DNA of 52,270 nt. Source: Saccharofermentans sp. (GTDB taxonomy: Bacteria > Bacillota > Clostridia > Saccharofermentanales > Saccharofermentanaceae). Shown here piece after piece: positions 43,270 through 52,248 of this stretch. Every line of letters begins with the position of its first letter. The first letter of the stretch is position 1. The stretch lies in NCBI GenBank assembly GCA_024403795.1, contig JAKSRD010000014.1, forward strand, positions 1 to 52,270, read 5' to 3'. The notes below the pieces were generated by a model. The model ran no database searches. It worked only from the letters and a program-made list of their open reading frames with translations, and had not been told where the DNA came from. Position numbers and translations under genes: made by a program.

Positions 43270-43310
43270 AAAAGCAAAAGGGCTGCCTCTGTCGAGACAG
43301 CCGCTTTTAT
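43270..43310. terminator. Terminator between convergent sortase and lipoprotein genes
   Basis: GGCTGCCTC / GAGACAGCC stem flanked by AAAGC and GCTTTT, followed by ATTATAG; works in both directions. Confidence 0.8.
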
Positions 43311-43334
43311 TATAGTAAATGCTTTCGGGAGCTC

Positions 43335-43715
43335 TTACTTTTGTATTGTTCCGTAGAGTCTGTAAAGACCGCCTGCGGTTGATATCTCAGTGATCCTGAC
43401 CGTGTACGTCTTGTTACATTCCCAGTCAAAATCGTCTCCGATGATCACAAGTGTCTGATACTTGTCGTCATCAGTTATGTAAACGCCTTTGTACAAGATC
43501 TTCAAAGATTCAAGATTGTCAGACGTCTCCTGATCCTTATCGGAAGAGATCCGTACGGTCTTTCCGATGATGTAGGTTCCGGACGAGTATGCATCCAGAG
43601 CTTCGTTCACGTTCTTATAGTCGGTAAATAATCCGCATCCTGTCATTAATAACATTAAAGACATGACAGCCGCCGTTAAAGCGGCAACCAAAGAACACTT
43701 CCTCATAGACACCAT
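43335..43715 (-). CDS. Small lipoprotein, OB-fold-like
   Basis: 126-residue predicted lipoprotein: hydrophobic signal with lipobox LMTGC (Cys at about residue 27), then a beta-rich domain (YIIGKTVRISSDK...YKGVYI...TYTVRITEIS) reminiscent of single-strand-binding OB-like lipoproteins (DUF4839-type), though I cannot be sure. It is monocistronic and convergent with the sortase gene. Confidence 0.72.
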   Translation of the reverse strand: MVSMRKCSLVAALTAAVMSLMLLMTGCGLFTDYKNVNEALDAYSSGTYIIGKTVRISSDKDQETSDNLESLKILYKGVYITDDDKYQTLVIIGDDFDWECNKTYTVRITEISTAGGLYRLYGTIQK

Positions 43716-43942
43716 ACCCCTGAAGATCAGCGACAGATACCGATCGCTTGATCATGACTAGATTATATGTGCATTAATCTCGCAAAAATATATGACGCAT
43801 GCGAGGTATTTACCCGACATTTTATGGTTTTTTGCTTTTTCGGCTCGAAAAAACGGCACTGATCCACGTCAGGAGAAAACCCTGAAAGGTCTGCTGCAGG
43901 CTTGTTTTCGAGAAATCCGAGTCTGAAAAATGCGTGTAACAG

Positions 43943-43979
43943 TGTGATAAAGTATCACATTCATTGTTAAAATATCACA
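43943..43979. promoter_or_regulatory. Operator-like palindrome plus extra half-site
   Basis: TGTGATA-AAG-TATCACA (43943-43959) is a perfect 7-bp-arm palindrome, and a further TATCACA sits at 43973-43979. They lie 30-65 bp upstream of the promoter of the XRE-REC gene, a good place for an activator or autoregulator. The rest of the 397-bp gap holds no gene. Confidence 0.6.
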
Positions 43980-44005
43980 AAATTGCTTGACAATTACTTG
44001 CTTCG

Positions 44006-44034
44006 TTGACTTCAAGATTCCACGGAGTTAACAT
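44006..44034 (+). promoter_or_regulatory. Sigma-A-type promoter of the XRE-REC/HPt operon
   Basis: TTGACT, 17-bp spacer, TAACAT; start of transcription about 44041, giving a leader of about 70 nt before the ATG at 44113. Confidence 0.6.
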
Positions 44035-44112
44035 CAACCTAACAGTACATAAACCAAATAGTATACAGTTGACCACTAAATCAATCTTTTAGTTTACGGA
44101 ATGAGGTGGAAA

Positions 44113-45009
44113 ATGAATATATCTGAAATGGTACGCAGTTTGTGCAAAGAAGTCGGTATCAGCCTGGCCGAGGTCTCAAGAAGGATTGGGCAGTCACCGC
44201 AAAATCTCAGTAAAAAAATCAACAGACAGACTCTTACGTTCGATGAGTTCGAACAAATATTGAAGTGCCTCAACATCGAGATGAACGTTGATTTCATTCT
44301 GCCGGGTCAGAAAGTGATCAAGAGCTCCATGGAAGACGATGTTGTTAATAAACAGATGGAGATAATGGAGATGGCTCTTGAATTGGAGCGCAAAAAGATC
44401 CGTTATTTCACGGACGTGAGCTTTGATTTCCGTACCAGCCTTGATGTAGTCGGCGGCGGTATGAACCTTATCCTCAATCACAGTTCCGATCAGGCTAAGG
44501 TAGAAGAATATGTTAATAAGATCATGCCAGCCATAAGCGAACTGACACGTCTTGTTGAAGACAGTCCGTTCAACAGAGAGATAAGTACCGGAAGCAATAA
44601 GGCGATCTCCGAAGTATCCGCCGATAAGATCAAGGGCAAGTGCATGCTTCTCGTTGAGGATAATGAGATCAACAGAAGTATCGAGCGCGATCTCCTTGAA
44701 GATAAGGGCGTTGTCGTTGTCGAAGCAGTTGACGGTGCAGATGCTCTTAAGCAGATCACGGAAGCCAAAGAAGGATTCTTTGACTTCGTTCTCATGGATC
44801 TTCAGATGGATAACATGGACGGCTTCGAAGCTACGGAAGCCATCCGTAAGCTGCCCAATAAGGCAAAAGCCGATATCCCGATCATTGCCATGACGGCGAT
44901 GGTTTCCGAGGATGAACAGGAGCGTGCGCGCGTTGCCGGCATGAACGGATTCACAAAGAAGCCTTTGGATATAAAGAGCTTGCTCTGCATATTGCAAACA
45001 GAACTGTAA
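44113..45009 (+). CDS. XRE DNA-binding protein with His-less HisKA segment and receiver domain
   Basis: 298-residue protein of unusual design. Residues 1-70 are a Cro/C1-type HTH (ISLAEVSRRIGQSPQNLSKK). Residues 80-150 look like a histidine-kinase dimerisation helix pair, but the H-box reads VSFDFRTSL, with Phe104 where the phosphorylated His should be, and no ATPase domain follows. Residues 175-298 are a full receiver domain: LVEDNE (D183), VLMDLQMDNMDG (D229), AMTAM (T261), TKKPL (K283). GAGGTGG precedes the start. It is followed by an HPt gene, suggesting that a phosphoryl group reaches D229 through HPt from a kinase elsewhere. It may bind DNA in response. Confidence 0.88.
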   Translation: MNISEMVRSLCKEVGISLAEVSRRIGQSPQNLSKKINRQTLTFDEFEQILKCLNIEMNVDFILPGQKVIKSSMEDDVVNKQMEIMEMALELERKKIRYFTDVSFDFRTSLDVVGGGMNLILNHSSDQAKVEEYVNKIMPAISELTRLVEDSPFNREISTGSNKAISEVSADKIKGKCMLLVEDNEINRSIERDLLEDKGVVVVEAVDGADALKQITEAKEGFFDFVLMDLQMDNMDGFEATEAIRKLPNKAKADIPIIAMTAMVSEDEQERARVAGMNGFTKKPLDIKSLLCILQTEL

Positions 45010-45030
45010 GTAACGAGAGGGAATAGGGTG

Positions 45031-45381
45031 ATGGAAGTTAGAGCTGTATATGCGCTGATCGGTGAGGATTTTGATCTGGCCGTCAGCCGCATGGTGAAGG
45101 AAGAGCGTATAGCCAAATATCTTGCTTTATTTGTTAAGGATACATCCTTCAATGACCTGGAGAGATCATTTGAGAATGATGATATGGAGACGGCTTTCAG
45201 AGCAGCTCATACGCTGAAAGGCGTGTGTGCTAACCTCGGAATGGACAAGCTCGGAGGCATGGCAAGCATCCTTACCGAAGACCTTCGTAACGGTAAGGAC
45301 ATCATTCATGCAAGAGAGTATTTCCCCGAATTCAAGGAAGAGTTTGTGAATGTCATCAGGATCATTGAGGATGCTCTCTGA
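45031..45381 (+). CDS. HPt (histidine phosphotransfer) domain protein
   Basis: 116-residue single-domain protein. AFRAAHTLKGVCANLGM carries the phosphorylated His (H60) and the AHTLKG motif of HPt four-helix bundles. It lies 21 bp after the XRE-REC gene with AGGG near its ATG, so the two form an operon. HPt proteins relay phosphate between receiver domains. It probably exchanges phosphate with D229 of its neighbour. Confidence 0.92.
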   Translation: MEVRAVYALIGEDFDLAVSRMVKEERIAKYLALFVKDTSFNDLERSFENDDMETAFRAAHTLKGVCANLGMDKLGGMASILTEDLRNGKDIIHAREYFPEFKEEFVNVIRIIEDAL

Positions 45382-45436
45382 GCTTTTAAGTCCTGTTTTA
45401 CACCTGAATTCATAATAAATATCCCGTAACGGCTAG

Positions 45437-45464
45437 TTACAAGCGTTTGCACCACGGTTATAAT
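45437..45464 (+). promoter_or_regulatory. Promoter of the AraC-family gene
   Basis: TTACAA, 16-bp spacer, TATAAT, 77 bp before the ATG at 45541. The leader also contains AATATTGTT (45517-45525), the half-site of the inverted repeat at 49412-49445. Confidence 0.55.
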
Positions 45465-45540
45465 AATATCGTGTAAGACGAACGTCTGTAACTGAGTTTG
45501 TGTTGAATTTTATAATAATATTGTTCGACTGAGGAATATT

Positions 45541-46419
45541 ATGATAAACGAGAAAGATGTTATCAATAAGCGCAATGACCTGTCCGAGATCTTTCAATAT
45601 AACAATCCGTTATTTGAATGTTACTATTCCTATGCAAACTATCCTTCATCAATAGTCGTCCGTGCCACTGAACACTGGCACGAGGATATAGAATTCCTTT
45701 ACATCGTCGACGGCGAACTCGAGTGCATGGTGAACGGTCAGCAGATCAGTCTTTCCAAGGGCGAGGGCCTTCTGGTCAATTCGAAGCGCATCCACTCCAA
45801 CAATTCTTTCCCGGGCAAATCGTGCACGTTCTACTGTGCCATCACGCACCCGTCTTTGCTCTTCTGCAACACATATGTTGAGAAGACCTTTATCCGTCCG
45901 ATGGTCGGACCGAATTCTTTTGACTACATAAAACTTACCAAAGACGACTGGACAAACGAGATAATGGAGACCATGATCCCTTTGTTCGAGAATACGGATC
46001 CGAAGAACATCGAGCTTGCCATCGTAGCAGCCATGTTCAAGAACTTCTACATCATCTCCAAGCACTGCGACATGCAGACACAGATCCCCAGATCCGATAC
46101 GATCAAGGTTGAGACTTTCCGCAGCATGATCACCTTCATCCAGGAGAACTATAAAGAGAAGATCTCACTCGAAGACATCGCGGAATCCGGTAATGTCGGC
46201 AAGACCTTGTGTGCGAAGCTTTTTAAGAAATATTCCTCCAAGACTCCCGGTGAATACCTCATTCATTACAGGATACAGAAGAGCGTTGAGCTTCTGACAG
46301 ACACGGACATGAGTATCACCGAGATAAGCTACGAGACAGGATTCACGAGCAGCAGCCATTTTACCAAGACCTTCCACGAAGTCATGGGATGCACACCGCT
46401 CAAGTACCGCAATCTGTAA
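45541..46419 (+). CDS. AraC-family regulator with cupin sensor domain
   Basis: 292-residue transcription factor. N-terminal cupin-type sensor (HWHEDIEFLYIVDGELECMV, LLVNSKRIHSN) at about residues 35-110, C-terminal double HTH of AraC/XylS type (IAESGNVGKTLCAKLFKKYS; MSITEISYETGFTSSSHFTK). GAGG precedes the start. A paralogue of equal length is at 48498-49382. The effector is probably a sugar or small metabolite, unknown. Confidence 0.92.
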   Translation: MINEKDVINKRNDLSEIFQYNNPLFECYYSYANYPSSIVVRATEHWHEDIEFLYIVDGELECMVNGQQISLSKGEGLLVNSKRIHSNNSFPGKSCTFYCAITHPSLLFCNTYVEKTFIRPMVGPNSFDYIKLTKDDWTNEIMETMIPLFENTDPKNIELAIVAAMFKNFYIISKHCDMQTQIPRSDTIKVETFRSMITFIQENYKEKISLEDIAESGNVGKTLCAKLFKKYSSKTPGEYLIHYRIQKSVELLTDTDMSITEISYETGFTSSSHFTKTFHEVMGCTPLKYRNL

Positions 46420-46609
46420 CTGATGGTCTGAATGATCTTCTCCTCTGAAAGGCCGTTTTTCCGTGACGCGAAGGATCGCTCCCGATATCTCGAAAAGCCT
46501 GTCGGGCAGTGTTTTCGAGGCCTTCAAGTATTCGGTAAGGGATTAATCCTCCTCGCGTGGTAAAATAAGCGCAGGTTCAATACATCATGATCGGCGGGAG
46601 GTACGGACC

Positions 46610-46831
46610 ATGAGGAAGGCGTTATTGATCGCAGGAATAGTTCTGGTCGTTTTGGGCGTTATTGCTCTTCTTCTCGCCGCGTTTTTCCTTTGGATGCACA
46701 ACTCCGTTCTCGACGGTTCGAATACGCTGTACCAGCGCCTCGCTACCCAGCGGAATGTCTCATTTGTGATAGGAATGGTCCTATCTGTAATCGGAATTAT
46801 CTGCTTTATCGTGCGCGGCATCGTAAAGTAA
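46610..46831 (+). CDS. Small two-TM membrane protein
   Basis: 73 residues with two hydrophobic helices (LIAGIVLVVLGVIALLLAAF and SFVIGMVLSVIGIICFIV) joined by a short polar loop. GGGAGG precedes the ATG. Function unknown. Confidence 0.75.
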   Translation: MRKALLIAGIVLVVLGVIALLLAAFFLWMHNSVLDGSNTLYQRLATQRNVSFVIGMVLSVIGIICFIVRGIVK

Positions 46832-47035
46832 TTTTTTCTTCGTGCGGTTTTTCCCGGTTGTGTGAGGCCTCTTCGCAGAGCTGCTTCCCTTTGATTCTGA
46901 CCATGGAAATGCCGTGACAGTTATCGTTAAAATTTTTGGTGCAAATCTGCCATCACATGCTGTAAAATATGAGGTGCATTTTTTTGATGCAAATCAGGGT
47001 GCCCGTCACCAGAATAACGAAAGGACAGTAAACGT

Positions 47036-48148
47036 ATGAAGATTGGCTGCGTAAAAGAGATCAAGAACAATGAATTCCGTGTAGGTTTGACACCGGATAA
47101 TGTCAAGGCATACGTGGCGGCGGGACATCATGTATATATAGAGAAGGGTGCAGGAATCGGTTCAGGCTTCACGGACAGTGAATATGTTGAAGCAGGTGCT
47201 TCACTCATCGAAGATCCTGCTGAGGTCTGGGAACTCGTTGACATGATGGTCAAGGTAAAAGAACCCCTTCCGGAAGAGTATCCGCTGTTCCACGAAGGAC
47301 TTATCCTTTACACATATCTTCACCTCGCTGCAGACAAGGAGCAGGCTGATGCACTCCTCGCAGGCAAGGTTAAGGCTGTAGCTTATGAGACACTTCAGGA
47401 GAAGGACCGCTCACTTCCGTGCCTTGCTCCGATGTCACAGATCGCAGGACGTCTTTCCATTCAGGAAGGCGCTAAGTATCTTGAGAAGAAGTTCGGCGGA
47501 GAGGGTATCCTTCTTGCCGGCGTTCCGGGTACACCTAAGGCAAACGTTGTTATCCTCGGCGGCGGTACGGTAGGCATGAATGCCTGCAAGATCGCCGTAG
47601 GCATGGGTGCTAACGTTACGATCCTCGACGTTAACCTCAAGCGTCTCGAAGAGCTCGACAATATGTTCGGTGCTCACATCCAGACACTCGTAAGTAACGA
47701 TTCCAATGTTGAGCGTGTCTGCAAGGATGCAGACCTCGTCATCGGTTCCGTCCTCATTCCGGGCGGCTCCACACCTAAGCTCTTCAAGAAGAAGTATCTC
47801 CCTGAGATGAAGAACGGCGCTGTTTTTGTAGACGTAGCCATCGACCAGGGCGGATGCGGTGAATCTTCTCACGTTACGACTCATGACGATCCTGTATTTA
47901 TCGAAGACGGTGTCGTTCACTATTGCGTCGGCAACATGCCCGGTGCTGTTCCGAGAACAAGCACCATCGCCCTCACAAATGCCACACTGAAGTACGGACT
48001 TCAGATCGCAGGCGAGGGACTTGAGACTGCATGCAAGAAGAATGAAGCTATTGCTCTCGGCGTTAACTGCTACGACGGCAAGTGCACAAACAAGAACGTT
48101 GCAGCTGCTTTAGACTATGAGTATGTTGATTTGAATTCTATGATCTGA
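47036..48148 (+). CDS. ald: Alanine dehydrogenase
   Basis: 370-residue NAD-dependent oxidoreductase interconverting L-alanine and pyruvate plus ammonia. MKIGCVKEIKNNEFRVGLTP, KVKEPLPEEY, and ANVVILGGGTVGMNACKIA (NAD-binding GxGxxG) are diagnostic; His in YLHLAADK is catalytic. Length matches the family (about 370). Codon use is biased, as for a highly expressed gene. It has GAAAGGA before the start and is monocistronic with its own terminator. Confidence 0.97.
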   Translation: MKIGCVKEIKNNEFRVGLTPDNVKAYVAAGHHVYIEKGAGIGSGFTDSEYVEAGASLIEDPAEVWELVDMMVKVKEPLPEEYPLFHEGLILYTYLHLAADKEQADALLAGKVKAVAYETLQEKDRSLPCLAPMSQIAGRLSIQEGAKYLEKKFGGEGILLAGVPGTPKANVVILGGGTVGMNACKIAVGMGANVTILDVNLKRLEELDNMFGAHIQTLVSNDSNVERVCKDADLVIGSVLIPGGSTPKLFKKKYLPEMKNGAVFVDVAIDQGGCGESSHVTTHDDPVFIEDGVVHYCVGNMPGAVPRTSTIALTNATLKYGLQIAGEGLETACKKNEAIALGVNCYDGKCTNKNVAAALDYEYVDLNSMI

Positions 48149-48183
48149 CAGATCTTACAAATAGAATTGCTTTCGGGAGAAAG

Positions 48184-48215
48184 CAGGGCTGTCCTTCGCG
48201 GGCAGCCCTGTTTTA
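48184..48215 (+). terminator. Terminator of ald
   Basis: CAGGGCTG...CAGCCCTG stem with extra G-C pairs at the loop, followed by TTTTAT. Confidence 0.85.
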
Positions 48216-48230
48216 TGTGTGGGATGATGG

Positions 48231-48268
48231 TGCAACAGAAGTGGCTGCTATTTCCACTTTCTGTTGCA
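48231..48268. repeat. Inverted repeat downstream of ald
   Basis: TGCAACAGAAGTGG (48231-48244) and CCACTTTCTGTTGCA (48254-48268), complementary except for one bulged base, 9-nt loop. It resembles a small hairpin element; no T run. Confidence 0.65.
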
Positions 48269-48497
48269 AGCGCTGATGGTAAGTTGGAAAAAACAGTACC
48301 TACAAAAACGAACCGTGCGGTAATTGTCCTTATATATCTTTTCCCAATCAAATTCTTTCATTACTTGCCTCGCATTTATTCAGGTTTTCCTTCACCTGTT
48401 CATATGAACGAATCAGGAAGGTAAAAGGTTCATGGTTTTCAAAAAATTTTTTTGAGTGCTCGAAAATCCTCGCTCCGCACACCCCGCAAAGCCGTTA

Positions 48498-49382
48498 TTA
48501 CAGCTCCTTTTTGTATTCGCGCGGCGACTTCCCGTAGAATTTGCGGAAGGTCTCCGACATATAACTTACTCCGCTGAAGCCCGTTTTCTCTGCGATATCC
48601 GTCATCGAGAGATTGCCGGATCTTAAGAGCTCCGAGACTTTCCTCGAGCGGATGTGCAGCAGATAACTTATCGGCGATTCGCCGACATACAGGTGGAAAA
48701 GCTTGTTGCACAAGGATTTGCTGACGTTTCCGCTTAAGGCGATATCGTCCAATGTAAGCTTCGATTGGTAATTGGCTGACACGAAGCTCATCATGGTCTT
48801 GAACGACTGCATCCTTGAATCGGAGACCTGTTCTTTTGTGTTGATACCGTAGGCATCGGCCTGTTTGCGGAGGATGTCCCATATCTGGTAGAACTGTTTT
48901 GTTATCGCGAAAGCATCATGCCGGATCTCCGGAAGTCCCAGCACGAGATCTCTTATGGCTTCGGTATTCTCGTTTATGTAGCGGAACCTGAAGTAGTCGA
49001 TCTCGGGATTATCGGTTATCGGCCTTATCGCATTCGTCTCAACGATGGGCGAATTGGAGAGGATGCTCGGGTTGGCTATGAAGATCACGTACTTCGCGAC
49101 CTCATCTTCGTAGCACTTGCTGTAATGGATGAAGTTTGAATTTACGACGATCGTATCCCCCTTCAGGAGCAGCAGATCCTTGCCGTTAACGTTGTAGTAC
49201 ATTCTGCCTTCCGTGACGGTCAGGATCTCAATATCCTCGTGATAATGCGGCACGTTTGCCCAGGTGACTTTGGGGGCGATCCAGCCGTTGTAGATATATG
49301 TCGGGAATCCCGGATCGTCGTAGTTGATCAACTCCGAGCCGTCGTTCTGCTTATCGATAAGCCCCATTTTCTCGCGCTTCAT
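48498..49382 (-). CDS. AraC-family regulator, divergent from an ABC exporter
   Basis: 294-residue paralogue of the regulator at 45541: cupin sensor (VPHYHEDIEILTVTEGRMYY, TIVVNSNFIHYSK) and C-terminal double HTH (IALSGNVSKSLCNKLFHLYV; LSMTDIAEKTGFSGVSYMSE). The ATG at 49382 has GGGAG ten bases upstream. It shares a 146-bp divergent promoter region, containing an 11-bp inverted repeat, with the ABC transporter genes and so may control them. Confidence 0.9.
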   Translation of the reverse strand: MKREKMGLIDKQNDGSELINYDDPGFPTYIYNGWIAPKVTWANVPHYHEDIEILTVTEGRMYYNVNGKDLLLLKGDTIVVNSNFIHYSKCYEDEVAKYVIFIANPSILSNSPIVETNAIRPITDNPEIDYFRFRYINENTEAIRDLVLGLPEIRHDAFAITKQFYQIWDILRKQADAYGINTKEQVSDSRMQSFKTMMSFVSANYQSKLTLDDIALSGNVSKSLCNKLFHLYVGESPISYLLHIRSRKVSELLRSGNLSMTDIAEKTGFSGVSYMSETFRKFYGKSPREYKKEL

Positions 49383-49411
49383 AACAAAATTGCTCCCTTT
49401 TCTCGAGAATC

Positions 49412-49445
49412 ATAACAATATTGCACGGGCGTGGAATATTGTTAT
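49412..49445. promoter_or_regulatory. Perfect 11-bp inverted repeat, probable operator
   Basis: ATAACAATATT (49412-49422) and AATATTGTTAT (49435-49445), 12-bp spacer, between the divergent AraC and ABC-transporter genes. It may be the AraC-type binding site. A single half-site occurs before the paralogous AraC gene. Confidence 0.7.
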
Positions 49446-49528
49446 AAAAACCGCTCTCAAATGCTCTGTATGAGCCTTGTTTCCTACAATATACTTGCAT
49501 TATCAGCGAAAAGGAAGAGGTTATTGTT

Positions 49529-50470
49529 ATGAGTAGTGAAGCATTAGTAATGAAAAACGTCTGCAAAGACTTCAAAGTCCTGAACCGTCATGAGGGATTG
49601 AAAGGAAGTATAAAGGACTTATTTTCGAGAGATTATAAGATCGTATCGGCAGTTAAGGACGTCTCCCTGACAGTAAATCAGGGCGAGATAATCGGATACC
49701 TGGGACCGAACGGCGCCGGCAAATCCACGACCATCAAGATGATGACCGGCGTCCTTGAGCCGACGAGTGGGGAGATCCTCGTAAACGGCAAGGTTCCTTA
49801 TAAGAACAGAACTGAGAACTGCGAGAATATCGGAGTTGTTTTCGGGCAGAGGAGCCAGCTCTGGTGGTCGTTGCCGCTGATTGAATCCTTCAAGCTCCTG
49901 CGCGATCTCTACATGGTTCCGCAAAAAGATTATGAAGAGATGCTCGAGCTCTACCGTTCTCTCGTCGACATCGAACCGATCCTCCACAAGCCCGTAAGGC
50001 AGATGTCTCTTGGCCAGAGAACTCTGAGCGACATCCTGGCAGCCTTTCTTCACAATCCACCGGTGGTCTTTCTCGACGAACCAACGATAGGCCTCGACGT
50101 GTCGATGAAGTCGAAGATACGAGAGCTGATCCTGGGTCTTAACAAAGAGAAAAACACGACCGTTATCCTTACCACTCACGACATGGGTGACGTCGATGCC
50201 CTTTGCAGAAGGATAGTCATTATCGACAAGGGCGCGAAAATCTATGACAACGACATCGACCACCTGAAGAACTATTTCGGTTCATACAGAACGTTGAAGC
50301 TCAGGCTTGAAGACGACACATGGGAAGAGACCCTGATCGACGAGAAAACGACAGATGTCATGGACGTCATCATGGAGAAGCAGAAGACCATGAAGATCAA
50401 GGACATCAAGATCCTTGAGATCACGACCGAAGAAGTCATCAGGAAGATATACGAAGGGAGCGAGAGATGA
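49529..50470 (+). CDS. ABC exporter ATPase (DrrA/ViuC-like, ABC-2 type)
   Basis: 313-residue nucleotide-binding subunit. GYLGPNGAGKSTTIKMMTGV is Walker A; FGQRSQLWWSLPLIESF is the Q-loop region typical of this subfamily; MSLGQRTLSDILAAFLHNPP is the ABC signature (SLGQR for SGGQ), followed by VVFLDEPTIGLD (Walker B). The C-terminal ~70 residues are an accessory domain. AGAGG precedes the start. First gene of a three-gene operon; its stop overlaps the next start (ATGA). Substrate unknown, probably a drug or lipid-like compound. Confidence 0.93.
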   Translation: MSSEALVMKNVCKDFKVLNRHEGLKGSIKDLFSRDYKIVSAVKDVSLTVNQGEIIGYLGPNGAGKSTTIKMMTGVLEPTSGEILVNGKVPYKNRTENCENIGVVFGQRSQLWWSLPLIESFKLLRDLYMVPQKDYEEMLELYRSLVDIEPILHKPVRQMSLGQRTLSDILAAFLHNPPVVFLDEPTIGLDVSMKSKIRELILGLNKEKNTTVILTTHDMGDVDALCRRIVIIDKGAKIYDNDIDHLKNYFGSYRTLKLRLEDDTWEETLIDEKTTDVMDVIMEKQKTMKIKDIKILEITTEEVIRKIYEGSER

Positions 50471-51276
50471 ATCCCAAAAGAATGCTAGCCTTAACAAGAG
50501 GCGGAATAATGGAGAGCCTTCACTACAGAATGAGCATCTTCGTTACGCTTTTTGCAAACTTAATATATCTCGTGCTGGTCTACTACCTGTGGAAAGCAAT
50601 CTACGATTCGTCAGGCACCGACATGGTAAACGGAATGACCTTCACGGACACCATGATCTATTTGATCCTTGCAACGGCATTATTCAACTTCCTTGAGATG
50701 TTCGTCGTCTGGGACATGAGCAGATCGATCCAGTCGGGCAATATCACACTCGACCTGTTAAAACCGATGAGCTTCCGTAAGTACCGCTTCTGGAGTTACA
50801 CGGGCAACCACGTTGTTCAGTTCGTACTGTCATTCATTCCGACCTTCGTCGTCGTAATGATCGTCACGCACGGCGCGATCCGCATGGGCGTGAACCTCGT
50901 CTGGTTCATGTTGTCGACTTTGCTCGCACTGCTGATCAATTACAACATCGAGATGCTCATCGCACCCATCTGCTTCTACACGGAATCGACATGGGGCGTC
51001 AACATCATGAAAGAGACGATCGTGCTCCTGCTGTCCGGTGCGACGATCCCGCTCGCCTTCTTTCCGGAGAAGATCAGGATGGTCGTTCAGTACCTGCCCT
51101 TCCGAGCAGTTTACGATATCCCGCTGTCGATGCTCCTCGGCAAGAACGGCGCGGATTCACTGAGAGGACTGTTGCACTTGTTCGGACTGCAGGTCGCGTG
51201 GCTTATCGTTCTTACGATCGCCGGCAATCTCGTCTGGAATAAAGCGGTGAAGAAGATAATCGTGAACGGAGGCTGA
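50467..51276 (+). CDS. ABC-2 type permease subunit
   Basis: 269-residue protein with six predicted TMs. It belongs to the uncharacterised ABC-2 permease type found paired with these ATPases (WDMSRSIQSGNITLDLLKPM is its cytoplasmic loop; GATIPLAFFPEKIRMVVQYL its late loop). It starts inside the ATPase stop codon, so translation is coupled. It should pair with the next gene as a heterodimer. Confidence 0.88.
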   Translation: MNPKRMLALTRGGIMESLHYRMSIFVTLFANLIYLVLVYYLWKAIYDSSGTDMVNGMTFTDTMIYLILATALFNFLEMFVVWDMSRSIQSGNITLDLLKPMSFRKYRFWSYTGNHVVQFVLSFIPTFVVVMIVTHGAIRMGVNLVWFMLSTLLALLINYNIEMLIAPICFYTESTWGVNIMKETIVLLLSGATIPLAFFPEKIRMVVQYLPFRAVYDIPLSMLLGKNGADSLRGLLHLFGLQVAWLIVLTIAGNLVWNKAVKKIIVNGG

Positions 51277-51277
51277 C

Positions 51278-52081
51278 ATGCGCAAAAGAGGATTGAAATT
51301 TTACTTAAGCATTTATCGCAAAATACTCACACAGGATCTGAAGACCAAGTTGAGCTACCGTTCCGATTTCATCATCTCGATGATAGGAATGATAATCACA
51401 AACATTGCAGGCTTCATCTCCTTCATGATCCTGTTCCGTAATTTCCCGACGATAAATGGCTGGGACTACTATCACATGCTGTTCCTGTACGGTTTCTCGC
51501 TCGTCGCACTGACGCCCGTTCAGTGCCTGTTCGACAACAACTGGAACCTCAGATTCGCAGTGCAGAGCGGCGACTTCATCAAGTACTGCTTCAGACCGGT
51601 CAATGTTTTCTTCTACTTCATGTCGGAGGTATTTGACGTCAAAGGCCTCGGCCAGCTCGCTTTCGGCATCGGCACGATCATATTCGCCTGGATCAAGATA
51701 GGCTTGCCCGTAAGTGTCCTCGCGATAGCAAAGATGCTCGTATTCCTCCTGACGGCATCACTCTTCATGATCGCCCTGATGAACTTCGCCGCCGCGACCT
51801 GCTTCTGGCTCACCGGCTCCGGCTACGTCATGGTCATCATGTTCCGCTTTAAGGACTTCGCCAAATATCCTGCCAGCATCTTCCAGGGCGTCTTCAAGGT
51901 GATATTCACATTCATCATTCCGATCGCCTTCATCGCTTACTACCCAAGCCTCGTGATCCTCACGCCGGGAAGCGTCCCGCTCCTTTCCTGGCTCTCGCCG
52001 CTCTTCGGCCTGTTGGTCTTCTGGCTTAGCTACAAGTTCTGGATGCTCGGCGTTCGAAAATATGACTTCACGGGCTCGTAA
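51278..52081 (+). CDS. ABC-2 type permease subunit
   Basis: 267-residue second permease, six TMs, similar to the preceding protein in its arrangement (NNWNLRFAVQSGDFIKYCFR matches the loop RSIQSGNITLDLLKPM). The start follows the previous stop by 1 bp and has GGAGG. With 49529-51276 it makes a complete export pump. Confidence 0.88.
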   Translation: MRKRGLKFYLSIYRKILTQDLKTKLSYRSDFIISMIGMIITNIAGFISFMILFRNFPTINGWDYYHMLFLYGFSLVALTPVQCLFDNNWNLRFAVQSGDFIKYCFRPVNVFFYFMSEVFDVKGLGQLAFGIGTIIFAWIKIGLPVSVLAIAKMLVFLLTASLFMIALMNFAAATCFWLTGSGYVMVIMFRFKDFAKYPASIFQGVFKVIFTFIIPIAFIAYYPSLVILTPGSVPLLSWLSPLFGLLVFWLSYKFWMLGVRKYDFTGS

Positions 52082-52217
52082 ACCCGCGCATATCGGCTCT
52101 GCACATAAGTTAACAGGCTCGTGATCACCGGCAGCGGATCCGGAGCCGTGCATGAGAGTTGCGCTTGGAATCCGTGCATTGGAGCCGCGCATGAGAGTTC
52201 TGCTTGCCAATTAGAAA

Positions 52218-52248
52218 GGGGCTGTCTCAAAACAAAAGAGATAGCCCC
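52218..52248 (+). terminator. Terminator-like hairpin after the ABC operon
   Basis: GGGGCTGTCTC / GAGATAGCCCC with a 9-nt loop, followed by TATCTTATTG. It is 137 bp after the last stop. The GGGGCTGTCTC end resembles those of transposable-element termini, but nothing else supports that. Confidence 0.6.

Noticed and set aside
52218..52248. Insertion-sequence end
   Set aside because: GGGGCTGTCTC is suggestive, but there is no transposase and the hairpin position fits a terminator.
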